Notes: generated by a model not told the origin, from the letters alone. A stretch of DNA of 64,000 nt from Nymphaea colorata (GCF_008831285.2 NC_045147.1:10853427-10917426), one strand, 5' to 3'; positions 11,523 through 23,129 are shown, counted from the first letter of the stretch. Program-made: numbers and translations.

Positions 11523-12688
11523 ATGGCTACCTACCAGCACTTCTGCCAATGCAATCTCTCTTTGCTTCGAAGCTTGGCACTCATTTTCTGCCTGCTCATA
11601 GGAATAGTTGCTGGCGTCGAGGCCGATCATGGTAGCTCACTGAGCGTCGGCTACTACAGGCACAGCTGCCCATCAGCAGAGGTAGTGGTGCAGAGGATAG
11701 TAGCAAAGGCCGTTGCCCGCAATCCAGGAATGGCTGCTGGATTGATCCGGATGCATTTCCACGACTGCTTTGTTAGGGTACTAGGCACTTACTTCTCTTC
11801 CTCCTAGCTTCTTTGAATTGCATCTTTGGGTATACATTTTGATACGAATCGCAGCTAGTGAGCTGCTTTGCTGGTGATTTATAACAAATGAAGATTATTA
11901 CTAAAAAATGACAGGGTTGCGATGGTTCTGTTCTCCTCGACTCGACTACTGGGAACAAGGCTGAGAAAGACTCGCTTGCAAACAACCCCAGCCAACGCGG
12001 GTTCGAGATCATTGATGAGGCCAAAGCCGTGTTGGAATCAGAATGCCCTCAACTGGTGTCCTGCGCCGACGTTCTTGCCTTTGCTGCTCGGGATGCCGTT
12101 CACATGACCGGCGGTTTCTACTACTCTGTACCTGCCGGACGGCGTGACGGACGTGTATCTAAGGAGTCTGAGGTGCTCGATAACCTGCCCTTACCAACCT
12201 CTAATGTGGACGAACTGGAAGAGAAGTTTGCAGCCAAGGGGCATTCTCTTGAAGACATGGTCACTCTATCTGGTGCACACACCTTGGGTGTGTCTCACTG
12301 CTCATCGTTTTCCGATCGGCTTTATGGCTTCAACAACTCGACCGGTGCTGCCGACCCATCCATGGACCCCAAGTATGTGCGCTACCTGAGGACAAAGTGC
12401 CCGGATCCGGAGTCGTCGTCCCAGGATGCAACGGTGGCTTTGGACCCAGTGACACCAAATAGGCTGGACAACAAGTATTACGTGAACCTCAAGTACCAGC
12501 GAGGGCTGCTCACATCGGACCAAGCACTGACAGAAAGGGCAGACACGGCCAGGATGGTGAACCAAAACGTGAACCAAGGTTCAATGTGGGCTCACAAGTT
12601 CTCTGCAGCGATGGTGCGGATGGGCTCGATAGACGTGTTGACTGGATATGAAGGGGAGATCAGGAAGTATTGTATGGTTGTTAATTAA
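11523..12688 (+). CDS. Class III secretory peroxidase, gene 4 (beta)
   Basis: Exons 11523-11777 and 11915-12688, phase-0 GT-AG intron, 342 aa. The predicted protein is the same as gene 2 in every residue I compared, including NNPSQRGF and the C-terminal IRKYCMVVN. It has a signal peptide, distal Arg76/His80, proximal His207 and eight cysteines. It is the right-hand partner of the divergent unit B. Being indistinguishable from gene 2, it is either a very young duplicate or an assembly duplicate (allelic contig). Confidence 0.94.
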
Positions 12689-12824
12689 GGCCGTAAAAAC
12701 AGGTCCTTGGTGGTTGATTTATTCATTCAATTGGTTTAATTGTTTATAGTTGTTATACGGTGGCCGGAAATGTCAATTCAACTGTTCGTGTGGCCCAACC
12801 TTCCATTCGTTGTAGTTATTATTC

Positions 12825-12830
12825 AATAAA
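12825..12830 (+). terminator. Poly(A) signal AATAAA of gene 4
   Basis: AATAAA 137 bp after the stop codon, in the same 3' UTR context as gene 2. Confidence 0.7.
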
Positions 12831-12839
12831 GAAAAGCTA

Positions 12840-13435
12840 GAACTTGTGCTTATTTGATAGAATATATATTGCTCTCGTTGCTCTCACATTCGTTAGGCAC
12901 ATCAATACCAATAACAACTCACATCATTAAGTAAACAGATTAATAAATATATCTCATTACACAATAAACTGCCACACATTTCATCAGTTGGTATCACCAC
13001 AACATTACAGACCAATCATCATTAAACTGTCACAACACACATATTTGCCAGGACTGGCGAAACTCCGACAAACACATGGACACTCAAAACAATTAATTTC
13101 AATTATCAAGCACATCCTCATGATGCATATCAATAAATATATTTCTTAGCAAAGTACATTTCAGTTCAAAATTAGGATTCATATTCCCACATAAGTGTAG
13201 AAACAGAATTTGGATTGGGAAATCAGATATCTGGAAACTATCAATTGCTGATGGAGGAGCACAAAACTCACAAGCTTTGGTGGGAAATTTGGTAATCGTG
13301 ATCTCTAGTATATGCTAAAAAATGTAGAAATTCTGCTGCAACAAACACATCAAGTATCCAAGAAGACTCCAATACCAGCATAATAAATAAACAACAATGG
13401 TTCTCTGGAAAACACTTTCACTGACGCGAGCATGA
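12840..13435. other. Downstream flank of gene 4
   Basis: No gene. It is repeated behind gene 2 (to the gap) and, inverted, behind gene 5 (31415-32010). Part of it (from about 13235) also has a diverged third relative at 54907-55260. Confidence 0.6.
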
Positions 13436-13606
13436 ATATATAACAGTTAATTTTTTACTGACATTTGCACACTAGGCGTTGATAAAAACTGAATCTTAAC
13501 TTCTTCTTGTAGCACTTGTCGTTGAAGACTTGTTTTCAAAGGCGTTTTCCCTCAAACACCGATGAAAAGCTTCTTCACCGTCAAGTCAACTAAAAGTAAG
13601 CTTTAA
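13436..13606. other. Possible DNA-transposon remnant next to the decayed spacer
   Basis: Contains TTCTTGTAG followed by CAC, reminiscent of CACTA-type ends, plus several ACTGACG/CGTTGATAAAA-like short motifs. The inverted copy is at 31244-31414 and a diverged relative lies inside 54907-55260. The family assignment is a guess. Confidence 0.25.
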
Positions 13607-14221
13607 TGGAGACAGAGAGAGAGAAAGAAAGAGATTCTGAGCATAGATTCGGGTTGTTATGTAATTCTATTTGGTAGCCGACAATTCTGTATGCTAGTAA
13701 GTTTAATTCTTTGGGTGATGTCAGAAGGATGTACTCACGATTGATCAACGCGTTCTGATGTGCAGATTAAAAGAAAGACGGATTTGGCAACGGTAGAAAG
13801 CAAGGGAGGGAAGATTTAATTTGCTTTTGGAAGTATGCTCATGAATGAAGCTTATTGAGGAACTTCTCTAAACATTAGCTTTAATTTGTTGCTTACAAGT
13901 TTCTTTCATAGAAAATTAGACTTGGTTAAGAGCCTCCACGATTGATTGACCGAACACAATATTTTAAGTTAGACTTCTTTTCAGTTTTGTCTTCAAACGC
14001 GTAGCATATCTAGTTGAGCTGATTAGCTGGTAAAAGCTTGGACATTATTTTAACTTCTATGGGCATTGCTCTTTTAATCTCCACAAACAGTGACAAGTAC
14101 TACTATTGAGTTCACCTAAATCCCCAAGCATGCCAAACCTCATGACCAAAAGTAGGAAATGGAGGAACAAGCTTGAGCATGTTTCTAAGTCAAACATTTT
14201 CATTATATTACACTTTGTAGA
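13607..14221 (-). repeat. Decayed peroxidase spacer, segment 1 (left arm)
   Basis: A diverged relative of 33910-34440 (the beta-side spacer upstream of gene 5) in the same orientation. It starts at the GA-rich tract and runs through the GCATAG, GATTGATCAAC and AAGCTTATTG landmarks. No peroxidase coding sequence is attached, so the gene once driven by it has been lost. Confidence 0.75.
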
Positions 14222-14229
14222 TTGAGAGT

Positions 14230-15330
14230 TAAGCCTGGGCACCGGGCCGGGCCGGCACCGAGTACCCGGTACTCCGCCCCACTCGGGCTCGGGTATCTGA
14301 AAATGGCTTAACAGGCTGGTGTTGTCGGGTCTGCTCTGGCCCGGTATTTCAACGGGTCGGGTTTGGGCTTGAAACTGTATACCGTGAGGGCCCAAGAAGC
14401 CCGGTAACTAAAAAAAATATATTTTTTTTATAAGAGGTAAGTTAAGTTAGGGTTTCGTGTTGACTGTTTCAACTTTAACATTGATGGCAACAGGGGAGGG
14501 GACGACAATGGAAATGGTGGTTTTGAATTTTTACCACACTGCCTTTGAATCGTCATGGCTGGGAGACAACAGTAGGAGTGATTTGTAACCACGAATTCCT
14601 TTGTCCTACGGAAGAACCTGAAACTCCAATTTTGCAGCTCCAACAAAATAAGCATAAACCCAATACAGTGAAGACGTTGCTGCCATTGGAACCACCAACG
14701 CCTGCCCACCTCTCTGTATGCCAAACTAGTACGTGACGATAATGGTGGGCTGTTTTCTCCATAAGCGGGTCGCCAAAAGGTGTCTCCTCTCCCTTCCCCA
14801 TCAACTTTGGAAAACCAGCCTTCCACAAATGCAGAGGCTTCCTTCTGCCTCCAATCGCCTTTCAAATCGAGCGCCTTCTTCTTCTGGCCACTGCCACTGC
14901 CACTGCCACGGAGGATGACTACCACCGTCATTGATTTTGACAGACCTCAGTTAGAGAGAGACATTAAGCCCTCGGCTTTCCACTTCACCAAGACTCTCAT
15001 CCTTGGCCTTTCTTAGGAATCCAAAGAGCTTCGTCGACAAGTAATCAGGCTCGAATGAGCCTCGGGCATCAACTCAAGCCGGAGGCCTGATATCTCAAAG
15101 GCCCGCTCGGCCCTGTTAGAAACGACCTGATGGCCTTAACGGGCTTCGATTTTGTCATGTTTTCAGGCCGGTTGGGCATCAACTCAAGCCGGAGGCTTGA
15201 TATCTCAAAGGCCCGCCCGGGCTGGTTAGAAACGACCCGCTGGCCTTAACGGGCTGACCCGATGGCCTTAACGGGCTTCGATTTAGTCATGTTTTTTAGG
15301 CCAAGCCGGCCGGCCTGATGCCCAGCCCTA
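14230..15330. mobile_element. hAT1, copy 1: hAT-like nonautonomous element
   Basis: 1,101 bp. The ends are TAAGCCTGGGCACC and, on the other strand, TAGGGCTGGGCATCAGGCC, imperfect terminal inverted repeats. It is flanked by TTGAGAGT (14222-14229) and TTCAGAGT (15331-15338), a 7/8 target duplication; 8-bp duplications are typical of hAT elements. The subterminal parts are GC-rich with repeated GGCC motifs. The interior carries a gene-like stretch, including an ORF beginning MTTTVIDFDRPQLERDIK at about 14915 (+). There is no transposase. It is inserted in the decayed spacer. Confidence 0.8.
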
Positions 15331-15338
15331 TTCAGAGT

Positions 15339-15800
15339 CAAAATTTATCAATAAATTCACAACTTTTTTGTGGCAGTTCCGATTCTGACCTTGACCCTTT
15401 CTTAGAAAAAGGAAGAAGGAGAGAGAGAGACTTTTATGCTGAACGGGTTATGTGCACACTGGTATGTAATAACCAAAATGCTTTTGATAAAAAAAAGAGA
15501 CTTTTAGAAGGTGGAAAACAAAATTATGAAAATATTAAAAGTCTAAAATGTGTTTATTTATATTAAAAAATCAAGAAAATATCCCAACCTTTCTTTTTGG
15601 TGCATATTTAATGGGTGCACGCACGCTGTACACGCAACTCCATCTCAGTATTATGTGGCTTTTAAGTAATTTATGTGATACATTTTCAAGTCAAACTTGC
15701 ACATATAACCTGTTTTGGGCCTGACCGAAGATGCACCGTCTTTTCCTTCTCCTTTCGATCCAAAGTCGTTTTCAAGAATCTTAACAAGTCTAAATATTGG
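15339..15800 (-). repeat. Decayed peroxidase spacer, segment 2 (left arm)
   Basis: From about 15375 to 15655 it continues the spacer homology (34433-34672), including the CTGGTATGTAATAACCAAAA-like and CAACTCCATCTCAGTATTA landmarks. From about 15680 to 15800 it resembles a different spacer part (around 35760-35870). hAT1 separates it from segment 1. Confidence 0.65.
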
Positions 15801-16021
15801 TGAGGAGTATTATTTTGTGTAGACCTATTACTGTACATTGATCATAAGCGAATGGTGTTATAATCTTATTTGACAAACAATGCTTCAAATTCTGCCAACC
15901 ACAAGACGATCAGCTATTGATTTGTGGGGAACTTAATCATGATTTCTATATGTGAGCCGATGAGGCTAAATTCAGTAAGATATGATGACACTAATGCTTC
16001 TTGAGCAGCCACACGTGGTCC
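15801..16021. other. Unassigned DNA left of copia-1
   Basis: AT-rich, without ORFs. I recognise nothing here beyond the flank of the copia-1 5' LTR. Confidence 0.4.
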
Positions 16022-16435
16022 TGTTGGATAGTGGCCTAGAAACCTATCCTTCCCTTCGTAACTGCAAGACCGTTGCATTTACGAGATTATAACAGAAAAT
16101 TCATTTCAAAAATTAATTTCAAAATCAATGTTACCATTTGCATTCTTATCATATTTTTCTTGTAGATACGAGATTATAACAAGAAATTCAGTTCAAAAAT
16201 TTATTTGAAAATCAATGTTACCATTTACATTCTTAACATATTTTTCCCTGTCATAACCGTAGCTGGGATTTCGGAAATCCTGTGAGGCAGATTATTAAAC
16301 CCCAGCTTCTGTTCATCTAATGGTTGTTGATTAGTCAACCTGAGAAGCAAACCTACAAGCCAATTTATCTCTTGCTTCTTCCCTTTCGCCACAGGTGCTG
16401 CCTCTTGACGCAGCTGTTGCATTACTCAGGTACCA
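16022..16435 (+). repeat. copia-1 5' LTR
   Basis: 414 bp, TG...CA ends. It contains an internal tandem duplication of about 85 bp (GAGATTATAACA...TTACCATTT blocks) not found in the 3' LTR. Confidence 0.85.
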
Positions 16436-16436
16436 T

Positions 16437-16449
16437 TAGTATCAGAGCC
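16437..16449 (+). promoter_or_regulatory. copia-1 primer-binding site
   Basis: TAGTATCAGAGCC directly after the LTR, one base off the usual TGGTATCAGAGC that pairs with the 3' end of initiator tRNA-Met. Confidence 0.75.
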
Positions 16450-16561
16450 ACGGTTCTTCCAATTAAGTCTGTTCGACCTCTTTGGTGCCTGTGCTGTCTA
16501 CACTATCTACACATCCAAGTATATCAGTAGTTATCATTCTGCTAATCTGGATAGCGTCTTC

Positions 16562-16865
16562 TAGGGCTGAACAACGAGCCGAGTAACTCGAACTCGGCTC
16601 GACATCGAGTTTGGGCCAGCTTTTCTACTCAACGAGCCAACCTCGAGTTGATCGTTCAGCTCGTTTATTTTATCGAGCCGAGTTCGAGTTCGTTTAACGA
16701 AGCTCGCTCAACCCAACTCGGCTCGTTAGGTCGACGAACAGATATTTATTGTTTTCCTCATTCAGTCAACTTCATTTTTGGTCTTTTTTTCTCTCTCTTC
16801 ACTCTCTTCCTTCTTTTGGTGATTGGTGGAACTGAAGGCAATCTGCAGCAATGGTACTCTTCTCT

Positions 16866-16911
<46 letters not shown>

Positions 16912-17717
16912 ATTCTCTAAATCATAGAAAACAAAGTTTCTGAAGCCCCCTCTCCCTCAAATGAGAGAGGATCTCGAAAACCCAATGATTTATGCTTGAG
17001 CAAGGGTTTCACTCGAGTGAGGGTTTCGCTTGAAGACACCAATCCTTTCGTCTTCGAGTCATTTTTGTTGTTCTTTCTCTGTTTCTTTGAGATCCGAGGC
17101 TGAGAAGATTGAAACAGATTCTCAGCCTAATATGGGTGTTGTGCGCTTCTTCCATTTCATATTCTTCTTTCCCCTCCTCTTGCTGCCTTCAGAGTCCAGT
17201 GGTCATACCATGTGTGGTAGCACAAATGGGTTGTTCTGATGGGCGGTCATAGGATCTTGGGCTTCAAAGAAGTTCCTGACTTGGAGAATAAGGAGGACAA
17301 AGACAAAGCATCTGATTCAATCTCTCTTCGAGTGAAGAAGAAGAAGCAGGACAAAGAGGTGTAGGTTTCAGCTTTGTGTTGGAGAAGAAGAAGAAAATGA
17401 AGGAGAAAGAAGCATCTGAATCTAGCTCCTTTCTAGAGAAGAAGGCACAGTTCTGGCTCTATGAAGAAGACCAAGGGAGAAAGTTTCTCCCTCAAACCCT
17501 CGTTCAAGTGACATCACCTTCCACATCAAAAGCATATGAAAGAAGCAACTAATCGAGTTAAACGAGTTAGTCGAGTCAGTCTCGAGCTCGAACACAGTTG
17601 ATCGAGTCAAGCTCGAGCTACCATTGTGAAGCTCAACTCGAGTTCGAGCTGAGCTCGAGCTGACCAAAACAACAGTCGAGCCGAGCTCGGGCACAACTCG
17701 GCTCATGTTCATCCCTA
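16562..17717. mobile_element. hAT2, copy 1: hAT-like nonautonomous element
   Basis: 1,156 bp. The ends are TAGGGCTGAACAACGAGCC and, on the other strand, TAGGGATGAACATGAGCC. The flanks GCGTCTTC (16554-16561) and GCTTCTTC (17718-17725) form a 7/8 target duplication, and the inverted copy keeps GCGTCTTC, which confirms it. The subterminal regions are rich in GAGCTCGA/CGAGCCGAG motifs. Inside are a (CT)n tract (about 16861-16909) and a gene-like stretch with a secreted-peptide-like ORF (17132-17239, cut short by a frameshift). There is no transposase. It is nested in the copia-1 leader. Confidence 0.85.
17132..17239 (+). pseudogene. Small secreted-peptide-like ORF inside hAT2 (frameshifted)
   Basis: 35 codons starting MGVVRFFHFIFFF, a strongly hydrophobic signal-like N-terminus. 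It stops early because of an indel relative to the longer version in the right arm (26464-26697). I do not recognise the gene. It could be a captured host fragment. Confidence 0.35.
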
Positions 17718-17725
17718 GCTTCTTC

Positions 17726-17880
17726 CGAATGTATGCAGCATGCCAGAATAAACAGTTCGTGCTAGATTAAAAATCTATCTCGAACGTGTGAAGCATGCTA
17801 GAATAAACAGTTCATCGTAGATGAAAAAATCTATCTCGAATTTGTGAAAGCATGCTAGTATAAACAGCTTGCAGTTACGA
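17726..17880. repeat. Short tandem repeats of about 55-58 bp in the copia-1 leader
   Basis: Three imperfect repeats, each with GCATGC(T/C)AG(A/T)ATAAACAG and AATCTATCTCGAA. They are also present in the right arm (about 25935-26075). Confidence 0.7.
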
Positions 17881-18993
17881 AAGAAACAAAAAATAGTTAT
17901 AGCCTGCGCATGTAGTTCCAGTTAGCAGAGGCATTTATTTTCTTTTCTCTAAATCGCTTCACTGGAGGGTTTCTAAGCGCTGTAGTTTAGAAGCCCTCAC
18001 CGGCAGCGTCGTCTATTTTGCCCATAAATACCTTGCAAGGAGTGTTTTTCCTTTGTTTCTCGCCGACACCCACTGTCGTAGCCGTTGAGTCCACCCCTGC
18101 ACCTTTTTTTCTGGTGGATTCAAATCCTGTTGTTACCTTTTTCCGGCGTTGACCCAAAAGACAAAACATAGAGTCTGACATGGTCTGCTGCTAGGCTGGA
18201 CCTTCTGCTCGCATGGAGCTCATCCCTTCCCAAATCCCGTTTCTTCTCATCGCAGTGACCTAGGCTTTCAACTGTCCTGCCATGGGTTTGCTTCTTGCTG
18301 GTGGCAGTGTCGTCTGTCTCACTTGCAAATCCTTTGTCCATTACGCGGTGGCAACAACAGTAGGTCAGGATCAGGAAGAGTCGGCGAAAGAACAATCGCA
18401 CAACAAAACCGAACCAGTGCCCTTGCGAGTAGAGAGAGGAGCTCCCGGGAGGAGAGAAAAAGACCAGCATAAAAATGAAAAATCTCGGGTCGGATCGCTT
18501 TTATATCATAAATTGAAAATTACAAAAGTAGTCCACCTTATTAACAAACTTTTCAAAAATGTTGTTGCTTTTTTCAAAAATTAGTGCTGCAACGTTTTTA
18601 CAAAGAACTTTTTCAAAAAGCGGCCTGTGAAAGTTAATTTCAGCAAAAACCAGAGATTTCATACGAAATTTCGTAGTAATACCCTCGAAGTTATTAAAAA
18701 AAATTACTGAAAGAGATTTTCGTAAATTTATTTTTGCAATTTCGGTGGAAAACTGAGATGTTTTGTACAATTGCAACTTGGTACTTTAGTCTTATTTAAA
18801 ATTGCACATAAAGAGTTCTGAAAATAAATTTGAAAATAAAGGAAGAAATTCACGTTGTAAAATTTAAATTAAGAGATCTTCGTGCTTTTGAGTAATGTTT
18901 TAGAATATTATTGGAGATTTCCTGAAGTGATATTCTTAGTGTTGCTTCTGGTTAATTGTATTTTGTTTTGCTTGCCATTAAATTAACTTAGAA
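17881..18993 (+). other. copia-1 untranslated leader
   Basis: No convincing gene. The 18.0-18.48 kb part is GC-richer with short ORFs on both strands that are not maintained between the two arms. The rest is AT-rich. The inverted copy lies at about 24840-25935. Confidence 0.5.
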
Positions 18994-21900
18994 ATGACTT
19001 CAAGAGTGGGAGCCTCAAACTTGGCCAAGACCGAAAAACTAAATGGAACCAATTTTATGCATGGTAGCGCAAGATCATGTTGACCTTGACTCTAGAAAGA
19101 CTGATTTATGTAATCAACAAACTCTTTCCCACTTTAGGAGACAAACCTACTAATAAGGAAAGGAAGGCATATGAGGCTTTTGTGAATGATGACTTGATGG
19201 CCAAAACCATCATGCTAACGTTCATGGAAGATGACTTGATCAGGATGTTTGAAGATTGTCTAATGGCTACAGATATGTTTGATACCATATCATCAAAATA
19301 CAACACCACTGCTACAATGCGTGTTCAATTGCTGTTGGAACTGTACAACTTGTATAAAATGAAGGAGTTGGATAGGGTAGTTGACTATGGTAACAAGATG
19401 TTGGTTATAGCTAAAGTCCTAGTCGTAGTGAAAAATGTAATATCAGCTGAACAGCCTACCACCTTCTTGGGATATGACAGTTACTGTCCTGAGTCTCCAG
19501 TTTGACACTCTAACCTTAGAAAAACTCTCCATTCAGTAGTCATTCAATAAAAACGTTTGGCCAAGAGAAAAGATGCATAACTTATGATAGTCCAAGATAA
19601 ACCAGCCAATAGTCATGTACCTGTAAAACCCAAAGAATTTAAAAAGAGAAACAACGACAAATTTGAGAACGATTTTACAGGTACTCAGAAATCTCAAAGA
19701 ATTGTAATGAAATGCTATAGATGAGGAAAGGCTGGACACATCAAGAAGAACTGCATGATAAAATTCCTGAACAAGAAAGACAACAAGAGTCAAGACACCT
19801 ATAACAAGAGGAGATATCAAGTGGTTCCGATAAAGAAGTCATTTGCGTTGAGTCACAGTGCTTGTTCTCAGATATAAATCTAACTGGTTGGTGGGTCAAT
19901 TCGGGAGCTACACGTTACATTGCAAAAACAAAAGAAGACATAATTCGTATGGAATATTTGAGTCCAGGAATGCAAAAAGTCTATATGAGTAACAACTCAT
20001 ACTGATGTCATGGGAGTCGGGTTATATTGACTGAATATTGGGGACACAAATGTCATTCTTACTAAAGTCTTGTACGTCCCTCAATGAGGAGGAACTTAGT
20101 GTCAGTGCCCGCTCTGATTGAGAAAGGTATTGAAGTCTGTTTTGTTCCAGAAAAAAGTAACAATGAAAAAACATGAGAGGACAATGTTTGATGAGAAGAC
20201 AATGTTTGATGAGAAATGTGTAAAAGAACACAATATGTTCAAACTTAATGAAATGAATAAAGTTTTCAGTTCTGCTTATATTAACTATGCAATGAGTGTG
20301 AGTATAAACTTATGGCATGAAAGCTTAGGTAATGTATGCATCAACAAGATGAAGATTCTAGCACAACAAGGTATAATATCGACATAAACGTAAATGATTT
20401 CACAAAATGTGAGTCGTATTTATATGGAAAGATGAAGAGTAAACCCTTTCCGTCTGAAGTAATTCAGGTCACTGAACTATTGAAAATAATGGATACTAAT
20501 ATTTGTGGACTTTTTAGAGTCCAAACATATAGTGACAAGATATACTTCATAACATTTATTAACGGCTTCTCAAAATTTGGTTATATTTATCTTATTAAAT
20601 ATAAGTCAGAAGCACTTGAATAAATTCAAGGAATATAAATATGAAGTCGGAAGATAACTTAGAACAAATATCAAAGTTGTAAGGTCAGACCGTGGAGGTG
20701 AATATACATCAAATGAATTCTTCGAACACTGCAAAGTCCTTAGAATTAATAGGCAAAGAACAATACTTAAGACGCCGCAGCAAAATGATGTCGTTGAGAG
20801 GTGTAACAGAACCCTCTTGAACATGGTGAGATCCATGTTGGCTGGTGCATAATTACCCAAAGTTTGGGGTGAAGCTGTGTTAACAGTTATGTATACATTA
20901 AATCCAGTGGCCTGCAAAGCAATCCCAACCACTCTTGATGAGAGATGGAATGATGTGAAACTAGACTTGAGACTTCTCAGGAGATGGGGATCTATAGCAC
21001 ATGTGAAAATTTTAGATCCAAAAGTGGATAAATTAGATAACAGAACTGTATGATGTGTGCTTACTGGATATCCAAACAGATCCATAGGCTACAGATTATA
21101 TCACTCTACTATGGAGCTTAAAGAAAGTCGAGATGTAGAGTTCCTAAAAGAACTAAACAAGATAATAATCCAGTGGAAGATCATATTTAGATGAACAATT
21201 TGGTAATGAACCAACTAAGCATGAATTGTTTAAGGAACAATCTAGTAACTGATCGACTAAGGAACAATTAGGTAATGAACCAACTGATCTGGGCATATCA
21301 TCTCAGACTGTGTTAGGTCATAAAAGACCTAGAGCTCCTCCTTCATATTTAAGTGATTATTATGCATATCTTGCAGAGGAGTTGTGCTGTTTAACAGATA
21401 TTGACAAGATGTCTGACAATCTGATATACGACAAAGCGATAAACTCACTTGAATCGTCAGATTGGGTGAATGCCATGGATGAGGAAATCAAATCCATAGT
21501 AAAAGACAAAGTTTGGGAACTAGTAGATCTTCCTAAGGATAGAAGATCCATTAGGGTGCAAATAGGTGCTGAAGAAAAAATATAAAGCTGATTGATCATG
21601 CGAGAAATATAAAGCAAAACTTGTGGCGAAAGGTTTTTCCCAAAATGAAGAAATTGATTACTTAGAAATCTATTCGCGTGTAGCAAAGTTTACATCAATC
21701 ATAATAATTTTGGTTGTTGCAACTTTCTATGACATGCATGTTTGTTAGATTGATGTAAAAACTGCTTTCTTAAATGATGAGTTAAAGGAAACTATCTATA
21801 TAACTCAGCTGCTGGGATATATCATGAAAGAAAACGAAGACAAAGTGTACAAGTTTTATATTTCATTATACCGTTTGAAACAGTCACCAAGACAGTGGTG

Positions 21901-23090
21901 TTTTGCCTTTCATAAGGCAATTACAAAGCTTGGATACATAGCAAATCAGCTAGACCAGTGTGTATATGTCTGGAAAAGTGAAAGCCTCTTCTGTATCCTA
22001 TCTTTATATGTCGATGACATTCTGTTGACCGAAAACAATAATAGTATAATATCTAAAACAAAGACTTGGTTGAATGAGAACTTCGAAATGAAGAACATGG
22101 GTAAAGCATCCTATATATTAGGAATAAAGATCACTCGAGATAGAGACTTGAGAATCCTGAGTTTGAGCCAAGAACAATATAATGATTATATCTTGAAGAA
22201 GTTTTGAATGCAAGAGTGCAAACCCATTGGAACTCTCATGGCTAAAGGAGCAAATATAAGCATGAGCGATTGTCGTGGAGGAGAACAACAAAATTAAATG
22301 TTCCTTATGCACAAGCTATTGGCAGTTTAATGTATCTAATGCTTTGTACATAACCTGACATAAGTTTTCCTATTGGTCTTGTGAGTTGTTACCAAAGTAA
22401 TTCTGGTTGGCCTCACTAGCAAGCAGTTAAAAGAATTTTTCGGTATATTAAAGGAACTAAAGGACTGAAATTGTCGTATCAAACGGATTAGCTATCTTTA
22501 GTTGGGTATGCCAACGCAGATTTTGCTAGTTGTAAAGACGATAGAAAGTTCACATCTAGATATGTTTTTCTCTTTGGAGGTGGAACGATAGCCTGGTCCT
22601 GTAAAAAACATTGATGTGTTGCTCAACACACACACAAGAAGCTAAATATGTAGCATGTATGTTGCAACTCTGTTTGTTGTATATATAAATCGGTTCTTGA
22701 AAAACTTGAAGTTAAATCTTGAACATGAACCAGTTCAACTATATTGTGATAATCAGGTAGTAATATCTCTTATGAAAAATAGAGTTGTTCACTGAAAGAG
22801 TAAACGTATAATGGTGAAATATCATTATGTCCATGAAATGTTTGAAAAAAATTAAATCTCAATTGAATACATGCCTACCAACGACATAGTAGCGGATCAC
22901 CTAATGAAGAAAAAATCTGAATACTTGTTTACCAAGCATATAGCCCATATGAGGCTAAGATACATACGAAAGGTTGCGATGGAAAACCTTGAATGGAAAC
23001 CTTTGCTACAAACTTTGAATAAAAATTCTAGTTACGATGGACAAACCAATATGAAAAGCCATGTAACAAAAGATCAAAAAACCCACACCT
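18994..23090 (+). pseudogene. copia-1 gag-pol remnant
   Basis: Gag begins at the ATG at 18994 (MTSRVGASNLAK) and runs with one early frameshift to 19502 (KLNGTNF and the ORF from 19077). A zinc-knuckle relic lies near 19711-19755 (CYR, stop, GKAGHIKKNC). The protease relic near 19885-19930 is WWVNSGATRYI, with the catalytic Asp changed to Asn. The GAG-pre-integrase motif LWHESLGN is at about 20311. The integrase core spans about 20490-21100 (SDRGGEYTSNEF). Reverse transcriptase spans about 21430-22207, with an intact YVDD at 22007-22018. RNase H remnants continue to about 23090. Multiple stops make a functional polyprotein impossible. Confidence 0.88.
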
Positions 23091-23123
23091 AATGGAAGCA
23101 AACTGGCGGTCTCATGGCCAATT

Positions 23124-23129
23124 GGGAGA
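23124..23129 (+). promoter_or_regulatory. copia-1 polypurine tract
   Basis: GGGAGA directly before the 3' LTR, the usual plus-strand priming site. Confidence 0.55.

Larger units (their letters stand above)
7178..13271. repeat. Direct repeat, unit B copy
   Basis: Partner of 978-7077. The left contig ends at 7077 at the point that corresponds to 13271 here. Confidence 0.92.
7178..20388 (+). repeat. Left arm of a giant inverted repeat
   Basis: Pairs with 24025-37672 on the other strand. The outer part (7178 to about 13435) maps to 44850-x with no net length change and very few substitutions. The inner part (13436-20388) is clearly diverged and carries indels. It contains genes 3 and 4, a decayed spacer, hAT1, the 5' part of copia-1 and hAT2. 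Confidence 0.92.

Noticed and set aside
16225-16530. Short ORFs across the copia-1 5' LTR
   Set aside because: They cross the LTR end and primer site and are not kept in the 3' LTR.
18120-18584. ORFs of 100-116 codons on both strands in the copia-1 leader
   Set aside because: The inverted copy of the region (about 25280-25690) has indels and substitutions that change the frames, so they are not maintained.
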